Source: Microscilla marina ATCC 23134
Lineage (GTDB): Bacteria > Bacteroidota > Bacteroidia > Cytophagales > Microscillaceae
Reading direction: 5' to 3'
NCBI RefSeq assembly: GCF_000169175.1
Contig: NZ_AAWS01000010.1
Coordinates: 1 to 64,000 of the forward strand
DNA length: 64,000 bases
The position numbers and the translations under genes are program-made. Below, one piece after another: positions 37,475 through 47,124 of the stretch. How positions within the stretch are numbered: position 1 is the stretch's first letter; each line of letters opens with the position of its first letter. Below the pieces are notes generated by a model. The model made no database searches and was not told the DNA's origin. It saw only the letters and a program-made list of their open reading frames with translations.

Positions 37475-39148
37475 CTAAAAACTATACATATCTGTTTTAT
37501 TATCAATTGGTAACCCTTTTTCATAAGGAGGCACATCTGCTATTTCTCCTGACTTTACTCTACTTTGTAATTGCTTCCAATATTCTTTGTCTAATAAACC
37601 AGGGTGTTTCTCTGTCAATACTTCCTTAAGTTCTGGATCATTCTTCAATATTGCTTGTATTTGTTGGGTAAGGCGGTGTATACCTTCAGGTTGGACATCG
37701 CTCAACCACCCCAATTGCTCATAGTTATAGCATATTACCCGGCTATGTTGCGATACTCCAAAACAGTTGAGCGATAAATTGGCAGGTAAGATATTTGCCA
37801 AGGCGAGTTGTTTAATTGCCAAACCGTAGTCTTGCATCACTAGTTTGCGCGCCATTACATTGGCTTTTTTCAAGAAAAGATCCAGTGACACCATTCGTCT
37901 TTCGACCAATAGGTAGGCAATTGATATTTGGTTGTTTCCGGTTATTTTTACCTGAGAAGGAGCCTGTGTGCAAAGGTGCTCTAAAACCTGAGTGGACATA
38001 ATTTCTTTAGGAAATATAAAATTGTAAAACTCCAGTGCCTGAGTCATTCGCCCTACCCGATTTTTTTGAGAAAGTGTCCGGTATTTATCTTTTATAGCTG
38101 CTTCTTTGTCAGAAGTGCTTGTTTGATCGTGTAACACCCTGAATACCATATTAAAAGAGGGCAAGGTAAAAGTAGTCATAGAGGTACTCGTTTGGTTTTG
38201 CCAAAGCACCATTTCATCGGGTGCTTTTTTGATATGTGCATTTAACTGACGGATTAAAACTGTCTTACAATGGTTGTCAAAACCTATGGAACTATACAGT
38301 TCAGCGGTGAGCTTAGAGGGCAGTAGCACTTGCAAAAACTCAATCAATAAAGAAGGGGCAGGAGTGTCAGCCAAAAAGCAAGAGTGTGCAAAACTAAACA
38401 CAATACTTAAGCTATTGGGGTTGGTGATCAAAGTTTCGATAATTACTTTTCTCTCTACACTCAGTATGGGCAATACAAAAGGCATTAAAATACCTTGTAC
38501 CTGAAGTTTGCCTATAATATACCCCCTTTTATTACGGTAAAATACCGACTTAAGAACTTCTATAGTAATGGTATGAGACTTTAAAAAACGAGGCGAAACC
38601 CTTTGTTGCAATGTGGCTGTAATCAAACCTACATCCCGGTCAAGGTTTTCATAGTCAAAGTTAAAATCCAGTAGAAGTTGATGAATAGTTTCAAACAGGT
38701 GGTTATCATTTATTTGATAGGTATGATAAATAGCAGATACTCCACCTTTAGTCACGCGGTGCTTGTAATAACTTTTGCTAACAAATAAGTATTCATTGTT
38801 CAAGTGACGATAATTGTACAAACGGCCGTATATAGAGTTAAAAAAAGTTTCGGCTATGTCGCCTGCCGAGTGGTTCTGAACTGTGACTGAGTACTCTTGC
38901 TTAAGATAAGCCCAGTCACTTTGGTTATTTTCTAACGTTGGACGGATGTTTAATATCTGGTCTAACACAGATTGTAAGGTTTGGTTGTACAAACCTTGTC
39001 TTTGAGAAGCAACACCTTGAATTTTTTGATAGTTTTCTTGCTTAAAATCACCTTCTACAGATCGTGTGATTTGTCTAAAGCCTTCAAAATACTTTTCAAA
39101 TCCCTCAAATATGATGTTAACTATTTGTTGTGTGGTTGTATATTTCAT
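37475..39148 (-). CDS. aceK: AceK-like protein (isocitrate dehydrogenase kinase/phosphatase family), probably catalytically altered
   Basis: A 557-residue protein collinear with AceK: GFEKYFEGFRQITRSVEGDF, DIAETFFNSIYGRLYNYRHL, VFYRNKRGYIIGKL, IVFSFAHSCFLADTPAP, NRVGRMTQALEF and YLLVERRMVSLDLFLKKANV all have direct AceK counterparts. The track frame starts at TTG 39154; ATG 39148 is preferred. AceK switches isocitrate dehydrogenase on and off at the glyoxylate branch point. Against the E. coli sequence as recalled, the catalytic Asp457 is Asn457, metal ligands Asn462 and Asp475 are Cys462 and Asn475, and the ATP lysine is Arg337. Activity is therefore doubtful. No glyoxylate-shunt gene is adjacent. 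Confidence 0.85.
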   Translation of the reverse strand: MKYTTTQQIVNIIFEGFEKYFEGFRQITRSVEGDFKQENYQKIQGVASQRQGLYNQTLQSVLDQILNIRPTLENNQSDWAYLKQEYSVTVQNHSAGDIAETFFNSIYGRLYNYRHLNNEYLFVSKSYYKHRVTKGGVSAIYHTYQINDNHLFETIHQLLLDFNFDYENLDRDVGLITATLQQRVSPRFLKSHTITIEVLKSVFYRNKRGYIIGKLQVQGILMPFVLPILSVERKVIIETLITNPNSLSIVFSFAHSCFLADTPAPSLLIEFLQVLLPSKLTAELYSSIGFDNHCKTVLIRQLNAHIKKAPDEMVLWQNQTSTSMTTFTLPSFNMVFRVLHDQTSTSDKEAAIKDKYRTLSQKNRVGRMTQALEFYNFIFPKEIMSTQVLEHLCTQAPSQVKITGNNQISIAYLLVERRMVSLDLFLKKANVMARKLVMQDYGLAIKQLALANILPANLSLNCFGVSQHSRVICYNYEQLGWLSDVQPEGIHRLTQQIQAILKNDPELKEVLTEKHPGLLDKEYWKQLQSRVKSGEIADVPPYEKGLPIDNKTDMYSF

Positions 39149-39422
39149 TGTCAAGCGCTAACTAAGCCAATATTTAGTGTTTGATGATACTAAATATTTA
39201 CTGGTTTTTCAATGAACTTGTCCCGACTTTTTGAATGTTTGCAAAAATTATTGCTTTTGTTGAGTGACAAGAAGATTTTCCCTGATAAACCAACCAGAGT
39301 TTAGTAAAAGAAGCATAGCAGCACTATGGTGATAGTGGCAGCTCCTTGCAAAATAAGCTTTTGAAGAAGTGCCCCAATCAGAGATAATATTTGGTAAATA
39401 AAGTAATTTTTTTAGTAAGAGT

Positions 39423-39447
39423 AGAGAGGTAGTGCAAATACCTCTCT
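39423..39447. terminator. Hairpin after the AraC-type gene
   Basis: A 9-bp perfect stem AGAGAGGTA/TACCTCTCT with a 7-nt loop, 13 nt beyond the stop of the minus-strand regulator. There is no clear U-tract, so it may be a processing or weak termination element. Confidence 0.4.
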
Positions 39448-39459
39448 ATCTAAAGCAGC

Positions 39460-40509
39460 TTAGGCCGCTCTTCTTTGCAAGAGCATTTGGCGTTGGTATT
39501 TTTTAGGTGTGGTACCTTCTTCTTGCTTAAAAAAAGCATAAAAAGTTGTTTTGGAACCAAACCCTGCCTGTTTTGCCAAACCTTCCAGACTTAGCTTTTT
39601 GCTTTCTTCCAAAGTCAGTAACCGCTTAAACTCCTGTAGTCTTAAATGATTGATATAAGTATAAAAGTTTTTGTATTCTTGTTCTCTGATAGCTTGAGTC
39701 AAAGTTTTGTACCTGATTCCTAATTCTTGAGAAAGCCACTTTAGCGTAAGATCGTTTTTTTTATAAGCTTTGTGCTTTTCCATAAACGTTTCTAACGCTT
39801 TGTATGCCTCCGTAGTTTTTGGGTGAATAACTTCAGCTTTTCTTTCAATTACAAACGTGTTTTTTAGAGTACTAAGACCTATCCAGCACAAGGTAATAAG
39901 TATATAGGTGGCAGAAATAATAGACATGTTAACCGATAAGACATTTGGTGGATATACTGCTTTTAATATATCATTCATGATCCAAATGATATGTAAGCAT
40001 AGTAAAATTTTCACAAGTTGCTTAACCCATACAGGGTAGCGCATGTTCTGTTGGGTGTAGCTGTTGAGTTGTTGCCAGGAAATAAGGCAAATAGTAATAG
40101 CCATTGCGTAGCCTGTTATTTTAAATATTTGAGTGTACAAGCTAAAGGCAGGTGAACTGAGGTAAAGTTGTTGTTCTTGAAAAGGCTGCAGCAACCAGTA
40201 TATTTTATAAATAACATCAACTCCCCAAATGCTAAGCATAAAATAATGGAGGGTTGGTATTTTCCTGTATAGTGAAGTGATAAAGAACAGGAAAAAAGGA
40301 CCATGTAAAAAAATATTGCCGAAAGACAAAAAATAGGCGGTAGGAGATGATTGCTTGAATAACCATATAATAAGCTCAAACGAAACCCCCAGAATAGCTA
40401 CCCCAAGGAATGATGCACGAGGGTATTTTTTGCATCTAAAAAAATGAATACTTAAGAATAGCCCCATGAACGCGGCTAGGAACGAGATATAATTTGCAAT
40501 AGGATACAT
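39460..40509 (-). CDS. Membrane-bound AraC-family transcription regulator
   Basis: A 349-residue protein with about seven hydrophobic segments in the first 215 residues (starting YISFLAAFMGLFLSIHFF) and a C-terminal AraC DNA-binding domain (about 245-345): LKWLSQELGIRYKTLTQAI is the first helix-turn-helix and LEGLAKQAGFGSKTTFYAFFKQEEG, split here by function, the second, followed by TPKKYQRQ. Such membrane-anchored AraC regulators are common in Bacteroidota and likely sense a membrane or small-molecule cue. The target genes are not evident. It has one of the best promoters in the window (40603-40634). Confidence 0.9.
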   Translation of the reverse strand: MYPIANYISFLAAFMGLFLSIHFFRCKKYPRASFLGVAILGVSFELIIWLFKQSSPTAYFLSFGNIFLHGPFFLFFITSLYRKIPTLHYFMLSIWGVDVIYKIYWLLQPFQEQQLYLSSPAFSLYTQIFKITGYAMAITICLISWQQLNSYTQQNMRYPVWVKQLVKILLCLHIIWIMNDILKAVYPPNVLSVNMSIISATYILITLCWIGLSTLKNTFVIERKAEVIHPKTTEAYKALETFMEKHKAYKKNDLTLKWLSQELGIRYKTLTQAIREQEYKNFYTYINHLRLQEFKRLLTLEESKKLSLEGLAKQAGFGSKTTFYAFFKQEEGTTPKKYQRQMLLQRRAA

Positions 40510-40602
40510 AATATAATCAGATGGTTGTAGTGAGTAAGTGTTATGATGTACTGTTGAAGGAGGAAAATATTTGGTATAGATTTTCCTGTGAATTAATTAG
40601 TA

Positions 40603-40634
40603 CAAAAGTAAGACTTGTTAGCGGCTGGGGCAAA
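40603..40634 (-). promoter_or_regulatory. Putative promoter of the AraC-family gene
   Basis: Minus strand TTTG (40634-40631), exactly 20 nt, TACTTTTG (40610-40603), a full match to TAnnTTTG, 94 nt before the start codon. Confidence 0.6.
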
Positions 40635-40831
40635 TTTTTGTACTTAACAAGGGCTTAACAAGTAAATATACTAATACTCGTTTTTTTGATTTTAAGTTAT
40701 TGATATTGAGTATCTTATATTTTTTGTATATCTAAAGTAGAGTTGGGTTTTTGTGAGATCAGGAATGTTTTGTTAACAAAATAAACTGTAGGCCGATGTT
40801 GTAAAATCAATATTTACTTGTTTGATAAGTG

Positions 40832-42676
40832 TTACAAGTCATCAATAAATTTGGCAAGTTTTTCATCTGATGGTATAGAAAGTTTCTTACGGATTCGATG
40901 GCGGGCAACTGAAGTACTGCCATGCGTGATTCCTAAAATAGACGCAATTTCTTTAGAGGTAAACTTTAGCTTAACCAAAGCACATAAACGCAATTCTGTA
41001 TCACTTAATTCGTCCGAAATGCCTTTTAGCTTATCAAAGAAACCTTGATGTACTTCCAGAAATAGCGCAAAAAAGTTATTCCAATCTTTATCTATTTGAA
41101 TACCAGAGTCAACCAAGCGGGCAAGCTGGGTAACATTTACCTTATTATCTTTTTTTAGGGATTGTATGCTTTCTTTTACTTTTTCAAGAATTTCGTTTTT
41201 CTGAATAATATGTAATGCCTTTGAGGCAAGCTGTTGTTGTTTTATTTCCAGTTCTTTTTTAAGTGTTTCAGCAAGCAATTTTTTTTCGTTTAACTGAGCC
41301 TTGGTCAGTTTTGTTTCTGCGTCGTGTAATTGTTGATTTTGTATAATCAACTGTTTGTTTTTGCTTACCCTTAATCGTAAAAACATAACCAACAAACTAC
41401 CTAAGAAGAACAGGCTTATAAAAGCACCTACAAAAGTATATTTGAGGAGTGTTTCATGTTGTTTTTCTTTTTTTAACAGTGTTATCTGATTATTCTTCAA
41501 TATGATTTGCTGCTCTTTCTTTTGGGTTTCATAGCGGGTTTCTATCTCTACTAGTTGTTTGTTTTTTTCCAGATTAAACAAAGAGTCTTTTGCTTGAATT
41601 AATAGAGTTCGTGATTCGATGGCTTTTTTGTAGCTACCCAGTTTCATATAACATTTAAACAATACCTCGCTGATATTCTTTATCGAAATCAACCGCTTGT
41701 TTTGTTGTGCAAGTGTAAGCGCCTCTTCGCCATTTTTGATTGCATAAGTATACTTTTGTCGAGCAAAATAAATATGAGCCAAATTGATTTTTGAAATTGT
41801 TTTCCCTTTAATGTCATCAATGTCTATGGACATCCTTAGCCCTTTTTGAGCATAGAAAAAAGCGGAGTCTAATTGATTTAGTTTTGAGTAGATATAACTT
41901 AAATTATTAAAAACCAGCGGGTTTTTAAGTTTGAGTTGCTGAGAGATTGTCAATGCTTTTTGTAAATACTCTAAAGCTAAAGAGTATTGTTTCATTTCAC
42001 CGTGTACCATGCCAATGTTAGTATACACAATGGCTACCCCTCGTTGGCTGTTGATTGCTTTTTTTAAATCAACTGCTTTCTTGTTATACTCCAATGCTTT
42101 TTGGTAATTTTTCTGAAACCTGTATATGGTAGCTATATTGGTATAAGAAACACTCATTAAACGTAAGTTGTTGGCTTTTTCCTGAATACTCAATCCTCGT
42201 TGATAGTAAAAAATAGCCTTGGTATAGGCACCTTGCTGTTTATAAATGTTTGCCAGGTTATTGTAGGCTACTGAAGTACCCAGTTTGTGAGATATTTCCT
42301 TGAATAGATTTAAAGATTCTTGATAATACTTTTCAGCCTCTTTGTATTTTGCTTGAAAAAAATACGATGCCCCAAAATGGTTTTTGATTTTGGCAATAGC
42401 CAACTTGGATTGTAGCTTTTGAGCAATTGATAAAGCTTTTTGAGAAAAAAAACGAATAGAATCGGGCGACCTTTTGTGATAGGCATAACAAATCTTATCT
42501 AATAGATGCAAACGCATGCTATCAGTTGTTTTGGTGTTTAAAGCAGCCTTCCATTGATCAATTTGTGGTGTTTGTGCGCTGGAAGAAGTAACCAGTAAGG
42601 GAAAACAAATCCAACAAAAAAAGGCAATGAATAAACATTGCTTTTTCTGAGGGCGAGTATCTTCATGAATTTTCAT
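40832..42676 (-). CDS. TPR sensor with C-terminal LuxR-type helix-turn-helix
   Basis: A 614-residue protein with an N-terminal signal or anchor (about 15-33, ending SSAQ), TPR repeats (about 45-365; for example YYQESLNLFKEI, YYQRGLSIQEKANN, EYNKKAVDLKKAIN), a membrane segment (YTFVGAFISLFFLGSLLVMF, about 408-428), a coiled coil and a LuxR-type HTH at the C-terminus (LSDTELRLCALVKLKFTSKE, then IASILGITHGSTSVARHRIR). It would bind DNA from the membrane in answer to a TPR-sensed signal. Its TPR half is close to that of the divergent 43382-45580 phosphatase, so the two are sister sensors with different output domains. Confidence 0.9.
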   Translation of the reverse strand: MKIHEDTRPQKKQCLFIAFFCWICFPLLVTSSSAQTPQIDQWKAALNTKTTDSMRLHLLDKICYAYHKRSPDSIRFFSQKALSIAQKLQSKLAIAKIKNHFGASYFFQAKYKEAEKYYQESLNLFKEISHKLGTSVAYNNLANIYKQQGAYTKAIFYYQRGLSIQEKANNLRLMSVSYTNIATIYRFQKNYQKALEYNKKAVDLKKAINSQRGVAIVYTNIGMVHGEMKQYSLALEYLQKALTISQQLKLKNPLVFNNLSYIYSKLNQLDSAFFYAQKGLRMSIDIDDIKGKTISKINLAHIYFARQKYTYAIKNGEEALTLAQQNKRLISIKNISEVLFKCYMKLGSYKKAIESRTLLIQAKDSLFNLEKNKQLVEIETRYETQKKEQQIILKNNQITLLKKEKQHETLLKYTFVGAFISLFFLGSLLVMFLRLRVSKNKQLIIQNQQLHDAETKLTKAQLNEKKLLAETLKKELEIKQQQLASKALHIIQKNEILEKVKESIQSLKKDNKVNVTQLARLVDSGIQIDKDWNNFFALFLEVHQGFFDKLKGISDELSDTELRLCALVKLKFTSKEIASILGITHGSTSVARHRIRKKLSIPSDEKLAKFIDDL

Positions 42677-43381
42677 TAAAATTTTCAGGTAATATTCATA
42701 ACTACTTTGTTTGGGTAAGCAATCTGTAAAAAATAAAGTGATTCAGTCAAATAAAATACCTTGTGAACAAACAAGCAAAAAACTTTACATGGTGATAAGT
42801 TTCTCCATTGTATTACTCCCCAAGTCAAGTTCAGAACCGTGAGAACCTAAATCAAAGGATTTAAAAATGTACCACAGTAAATTGTCGGTGCAGTTTTTTT
42901 TAGAAACACGGCAACCAAAGATATCGTTTGACGAAATTGGTTATTTTTGTAGAATTACTAAGCCAAAGAAAGCTTAATATAACACCTTAGGAATAGTACC
43001 AAAATAAATTTACATTTTTAACGTCATCTTTCGCTGACAGAATTCGTTAAAAAAACTTGCCGTAGCGCTGCTATGCCGCCGTCCCGCAGGGCTGGCTCAA
43101 CATCCACTGGATATTGCCCTACCTCTCCTGCCAACAAAATATTTTGGCGTTACTATAGAACTTTATTTTTACACCATTCCTTATAGCAAAATGTCGCTGA
43201 ATTTTAGGGTTAAATTTGGGAGTGTAAGCATGACAGTGCCTTTGCCTGATTAAGATGTTACACTGAAGGTGGATTTTATAAAAAAGAGTATAATTTATAG
43301 CGTTAATTTGTCTGTTTTTATAACAAAATGCTATATTTAGAATAAACCTTTTCAATAAATCCTACACCAACTTCTAAGATA
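42677..43381. other. Gene-free region between divergent TPR sensor genes, with a GC-rich island
   Basis: Mostly AT-rich, except about 43030-43135, which is clearly richer in GC and hairpin-prone (TAGC-GCT-GCTA, CCCGCAGGG). The minus strand of the island reads through 37 codons without a stop (EVGQYPVDVEPALRDGGIAA), but has no start and no known match. It may be a remnant of a mobile element or a dispersed repeat. No insertion-sequence ends were recognised. TATTTTTG at 42942-42949 is a possible plus-strand -7 box. Confidence 0.4.
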
Positions 43382-45580
43382 ATGTGTACAAATTCTGGCT
43401 ACGTATGGACGGTTTTTTATATTTGTTTATTTCTACCTTTGTATAAGTTAAAAGCGCAAAATTCTCAGATAGACAGCCTGAAAACGCTTCTTCTAGCAAG
43501 CAAACCTGATACCCATCGACTACACTTATTGAATGAACTTTCTAAAGCCTATTTTAAAATTTCGTCAGACACCATCAGGTTTTTTGCCTTAAGGGAAAAA
43601 CAACTTGCTCAAAATTTAAAGCAAATATATTGGCAAGCGAGTGCCGAAAATAATTTGGGGATTTCCTGTTTTTTTGAGGCAAGTTATACAAGAGCATTGC
43701 AGCATTATCGCCGAGCGTTGCAGCTATACCAAAGCATCAGAAGTGAGCGGGGAATATCTAGTGTTTATAATAATCTAGGGAACATCGAGAGAGCGCTGGG
43801 CAATTACCCAAAGGCGCTCGACTACTACCAACGAGGTCTGGCTATTCAAGAGAAAATCCAGGACTTGGGTTTATTGGGGGTTTCTTATAACAACATTGGT
43901 ATTATCTTTAAAAGGCAGGGAGAATACAACAAAGCAATCACGTACTATCTAAAATCTTTGCAAATAAGGAAAAAACTTCAGGATTATAAAGGGGTCGTTT
44001 CGTGTTATACCAACTTGGGAGTTGTTTATAATAAACTGAAGCAGTATACCAAAGGGCTTTTTTACTGCAAAAAATCATTACACCTTGCACAACGACTGAA
44101 ACTTAACAGAGCACTTTATTATAACAATGTTGGTTATGCTTTTTTCAAACTTAACCAATCAGACTCAGCATTGATGTATATTCAACAAGGGTATGCTATT
44201 GCAGAAAAAAATCAAGATAAGCTTGGTAAAATACGCGCTTACTTACATTTGGCTTGGGTCTATTATGCCCAAAAAGCATACGAAAAAACCATTTTTGTGG
44301 CAAAACAGGCTTTAACCATTGCCCAACAACTCAACAGAAGGGATGAAATAAGCCAGTTAAGCCATGTTTTGTTTCAAAGTCACCAGCAATTGGCTCATTA
44401 TCAGTTAGCATTAAAATACCACTTGTTGCATACTCAAAGTAAAGATTCCTTGATTAATGACTCGAAAACTAAAGAAATTACCCGCCTAGAGCTGAGTTAT
44501 GTTTTTGATAAAAAACAAGCATTTCTTAAAATGCAACAGCAAGTCAAAGAACAAAAAATCAGGATGGATAGCGAAAAAAAACTCGTGCAAGAGCGTTGGT
44601 ACTTATTCAGCGCATTGGCAGGGTTGTTTGTGCTGGCAATCATTAGCACATTCGTTTTTAGAAGCCGTCAGATACAAAAACACCTAAATAGCCAACTGGT
44701 GAAACAAAAAGATAAACTGGTTATGCTCAATGAAGAACTCCTCCAAACCCAAGACGAAATTACTGCTCAACATAATCATATAGAACAACAACACAAGGCA
44801 CTGGTGGAATATAAATATAATACAGAGGGGAGTGTAAGGGCTGCACGAAATATTCAACTTGCTTTATTACCGTTTGAAAAAGATTTGACAAAGGTGTTTA
44901 AAAAGCATTTTGTAGTGTATCGTCCTAAAAATATTGTATCAGGAGATTTTTATTGGATAAAAACAATAAATGAGCAAAGGTTGATTGTAGTGGCAGACTG
45001 TGTAGGACATGGGATACCCGGTGCATTTATGAGTTTGATTGGGATTAATTTGTTAGATAAAATTATTTTTCAGGAGGGGCTCACCGATCCGGCAGGTGTA
45101 TTTGAGCGATTGCACCAAGAGATTAACCAAGTACTTCAGCAATACATAGATGCTAAGTGGAGTATGGGAATGGACGCTGTTTTGTGTAGCTTAGTTGAGC
45201 AAAACGACGGGAATACTAGACTGGTATTTTCAGGAGCCAAAAACCCTTTGTATTATGTGTTGCCTGGCACTACAGCATTAGAAGTGATTCAAGGAGATCG
45301 TAAGTCGATAGGTGGTACGAGAGGAGCAAATAAATCGTTTATCAATAAAGAAATGGTGTTTCCTCCAGGTACATTGCTTTATGCGGGCTCTGATGGTTTA
45401 CAGGATCAAAACAATATTGCCCGCCAAACCTTTGGAACTCGTCGCCTACAGGCAGTTTTAAAATCTTGCGCCTCTTTGCCTTTTGCTCAACAAAAACAAC
45501 GAATTGAGCATTGCATCGATGAATATATGCAAGGTACCACCCAACGTGATGATATTTTGTGGGTAGGCATTGAACTTTAA
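43382..45580 (+). CDS. TPR sensor with SpoIIE/PP2C-type phosphatase domain
   Basis: A 732-residue membrane protein: signal/anchor (about 8-25), TPR repeats (about 40-370; for example YYQRGLAIQEKIQD, YYLKSLQIRKKLQD), one membrane segment (WYLFSALAGLFVLAIIST, about 405-427), a coiled coil, and a SpoIIE phosphatase domain (about 500-732) with VSGDFYW, VADCVGHGIPGAFM, YAGSDGL and the closing QRDDILWVGIEL. Same plan as the 4209-6842 protein. By family it removes phosphate from Ser/Thr of a switch protein. It is divergent from, and similar in its TPRs to, the TPR/LuxR regulator at 40832-42676. Confidence 0.93.
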   Translation: MCTNSGYVWTVFYICLFLPLYKLKAQNSQIDSLKTLLLASKPDTHRLHLLNELSKAYFKISSDTIRFFALREKQLAQNLKQIYWQASAENNLGISCFFEASYTRALQHYRRALQLYQSIRSERGISSVYNNLGNIERALGNYPKALDYYQRGLAIQEKIQDLGLLGVSYNNIGIIFKRQGEYNKAITYYLKSLQIRKKLQDYKGVVSCYTNLGVVYNKLKQYTKGLFYCKKSLHLAQRLKLNRALYYNNVGYAFFKLNQSDSALMYIQQGYAIAEKNQDKLGKIRAYLHLAWVYYAQKAYEKTIFVAKQALTIAQQLNRRDEISQLSHVLFQSHQQLAHYQLALKYHLLHTQSKDSLINDSKTKEITRLELSYVFDKKQAFLKMQQQVKEQKIRMDSEKKLVQERWYLFSALAGLFVLAIISTFVFRSRQIQKHLNSQLVKQKDKLVMLNEELLQTQDEITAQHNHIEQQHKALVEYKYNTEGSVRAARNIQLALLPFEKDLTKVFKKHFVVYRPKNIVSGDFYWIKTINEQRLIVVADCVGHGIPGAFMSLIGINLLDKIIFQEGLTDPAGVFERLHQEINQVLQQYIDAKWSMGMDAVLCSLVEQNDGNTRLVFSGAKNPLYYVLPGTTALEVIQGDRKSIGGTRGANKSFINKEMVFPPGTLLYAGSDGLQDQNNIARQTFGTRRLQAVLKSCASLPFAQQKQRIEHCIDEYMQGTTQRDDILWVGIEL

Positions 45581-45619
45581 CCGTAGCATACACCCACCAG
45601 CTTGTTTTTAGAACAACCT

Positions 45620-45651
45620 AAAAAAGGACTCCCTTTATACAAAGAGAGCCC
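45620..45651 (-). terminator. Imperfect terminator after the Kelch lipoprotein gene
   Basis: On the minus strand a hairpin with two mismatches (arms GGGCTCTCTTT and AAAGGGAGTCC) is followed by six T, 50 nt beyond the Kelch gene stop. Confidence 0.55.
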
Positions 45652-45701
45652 TGACTTGTATTTCCTGCAAGTGTACTTAGCAGTCTTAAGTATTTAGACA
45701 A

Positions 45702-46979
45702 TTAAGGTGTATACTTCCATAATTCAAGGCTACTTCCTTTGCCTAACTTGTCACCCAACCCGATATAACCGATGCTATTAATGCCAAATGCAGTAGCATA
45801 AGCTCTGGCACCGCTTTTGGGTTTGTTTGTACTTACCCACTGTTTGGTAGCAGGAGCATACGCCCACATGTCATCTGCATACGTGGTTCCGGCAGCACTC
45901 AAATCATCAATGCCTAACCCCACATATCCTTTGCTGTTGAATGAAAACCCCACGGCTCCTATACGTGTTTTACCTGGTAAATCAGCAATTTGTGTCCATT
46001 GGTCTAAAATAGGGTCATATTCCCAAAAATCTTTGTAAAAGTCATGGCTACGTCCAGTACCTACATAAGCTTTATTGTCAATAGTAAAGCTAGTGGCTGA
46101 ATACCGTTCAGTACCTTTAAAATCAGCGACTTGTATCCACTTATCTGAGGTTGGGTCGTATTTCCAGAAATCTTTGGTAGCTGGACCATTAACTTCTCCG
46201 TTTACGAGAGTTGCTGCATCTATACGACCTGTACCTACATAACCTTGACCGTTTAGCACAAAGCTTACAGCTTGATTTCTTGCTTTACCAGGAAAACCAG
46301 CTACTTGATTCCATTGGTCGTTGCTTGCATCATATTCCCAAAAATCTGTGTAGCTTTTTCCTTTTGATCCCTTACCAGTACCTACATAAGCTTTGGTGCC
46401 TATTACAAAACTTACAGCAGAGGTGCGCGATTCGCCTGGAAAATTAGCCACTTGTGCCCAAGTATCGTTGCCAGTGTCATATACCCAAAAATCCTTAAGA
46501 TAATTTCCTGAAACTTTGCCCATACCTGCATATATTTTATCATCTATAGCAAAAGTAGTAACATTGGATCGAGCCTCGCCAGGCAAAGAGGCCAATTGAT
46601 TGGCAGGACGAGTTATCTCAAAATCAGTAGTGCTGGTAGCAGTTTCTGTTTCCTGTTTTACTACCACCTTGCCAGTAGTGGCATTATCAGGAATAGTTAC
46701 TGTTACCAATTTGTCACCATTAGTAGTCATATCTTTGACGAGGGTATTATTAAAGAAAACCTTGGCACCATTCACTTTTTTATTAATGGTAATTTTTATT
46801 TGTTCCCCAACCTTGCCCTTCATTGGTTCTATAGATATAATAGACAAGGCTACACTATTATTATCAGTAGTAGGGTTAGCAGTAACAGGTTGTGGGTCTT
46901 CATTCTTTTTTGAGCAAGCAGTTAATAATACGCTTGCAAACATGCTGATGTAGAAAAAACTTAAAATGATTCTTTTCAT
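45702..46979 (-). CDS. Kelch-repeat lipoprotein with IPT/TIG domain
   Basis: A 425-residue surface lipoprotein: signal peptide with lipobox LTAC (Cys22), an acidic linker, an IPT/TIG-type domain (about 43-128; SIISIEPMKGKVGEQIKITI), then six Kelch-like blades of about 48 residues (VYDTGNDTWAQVANFPGESR, EYDASNDQWNQVAGFPGKAR, EYDPILDQWTQIADLPGKTR), with a DFW-YD core in each. The whole forms a six-bladed propeller. The role is probably binding at the cell surface. The gene has a full-match promoter (47125-47156) and its own terminator. Confidence 0.92.
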   Translation of the reverse strand: MKRIILSFFYISMFASVLLTACSKKNEDPQPVTANPTTDNNSVALSIISIEPMKGKVGEQIKITINKKVNGAKVFFNNTLVKDMTTNGDKLVTVTIPDNATTGKVVVKQETETATSTTDFEITRPANQLASLPGEARSNVTTFAIDDKIYAGMGKVSGNYLKDFWVYDTGNDTWAQVANFPGESRTSAVSFVIGTKAYVGTGKGSKGKSYTDFWEYDASNDQWNQVAGFPGKARNQAVSFVLNGQGYVGTGRIDAATLVNGEVNGPATKDFWKYDPTSDKWIQVADFKGTERYSATSFTIDNKAYVGTGRSHDFYKDFWEYDPILDQWTQIADLPGKTRIGAVGFSFNSKGYVGLGIDDLSAAGTTYADDMWAYAPATKQWVSTNKPKSGARAYATAFGINSIGYIGLGDKLGKGSSLELWKYTP

Positions 46980-47124
46980 TCTGATTTTTTATTTAAAAAT
47001 TTACTTTGATAAGGATAGCTTGGTAAAGGATAAAATACTTCATTCGCCTAATGATAGAATGAAGGCGAATAGTGAATATTTTGACAACTAGAAGTTGAAA
47101 AAATATAACTTGATTTCGTGAGTG

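Noticed and set aside
43119-43355. 78-codon minus-strand frame upstream of the TPR/SpoIIE gene
   Set aside because: AT-rich, no domain or start context; overlaps the probable promoter region.
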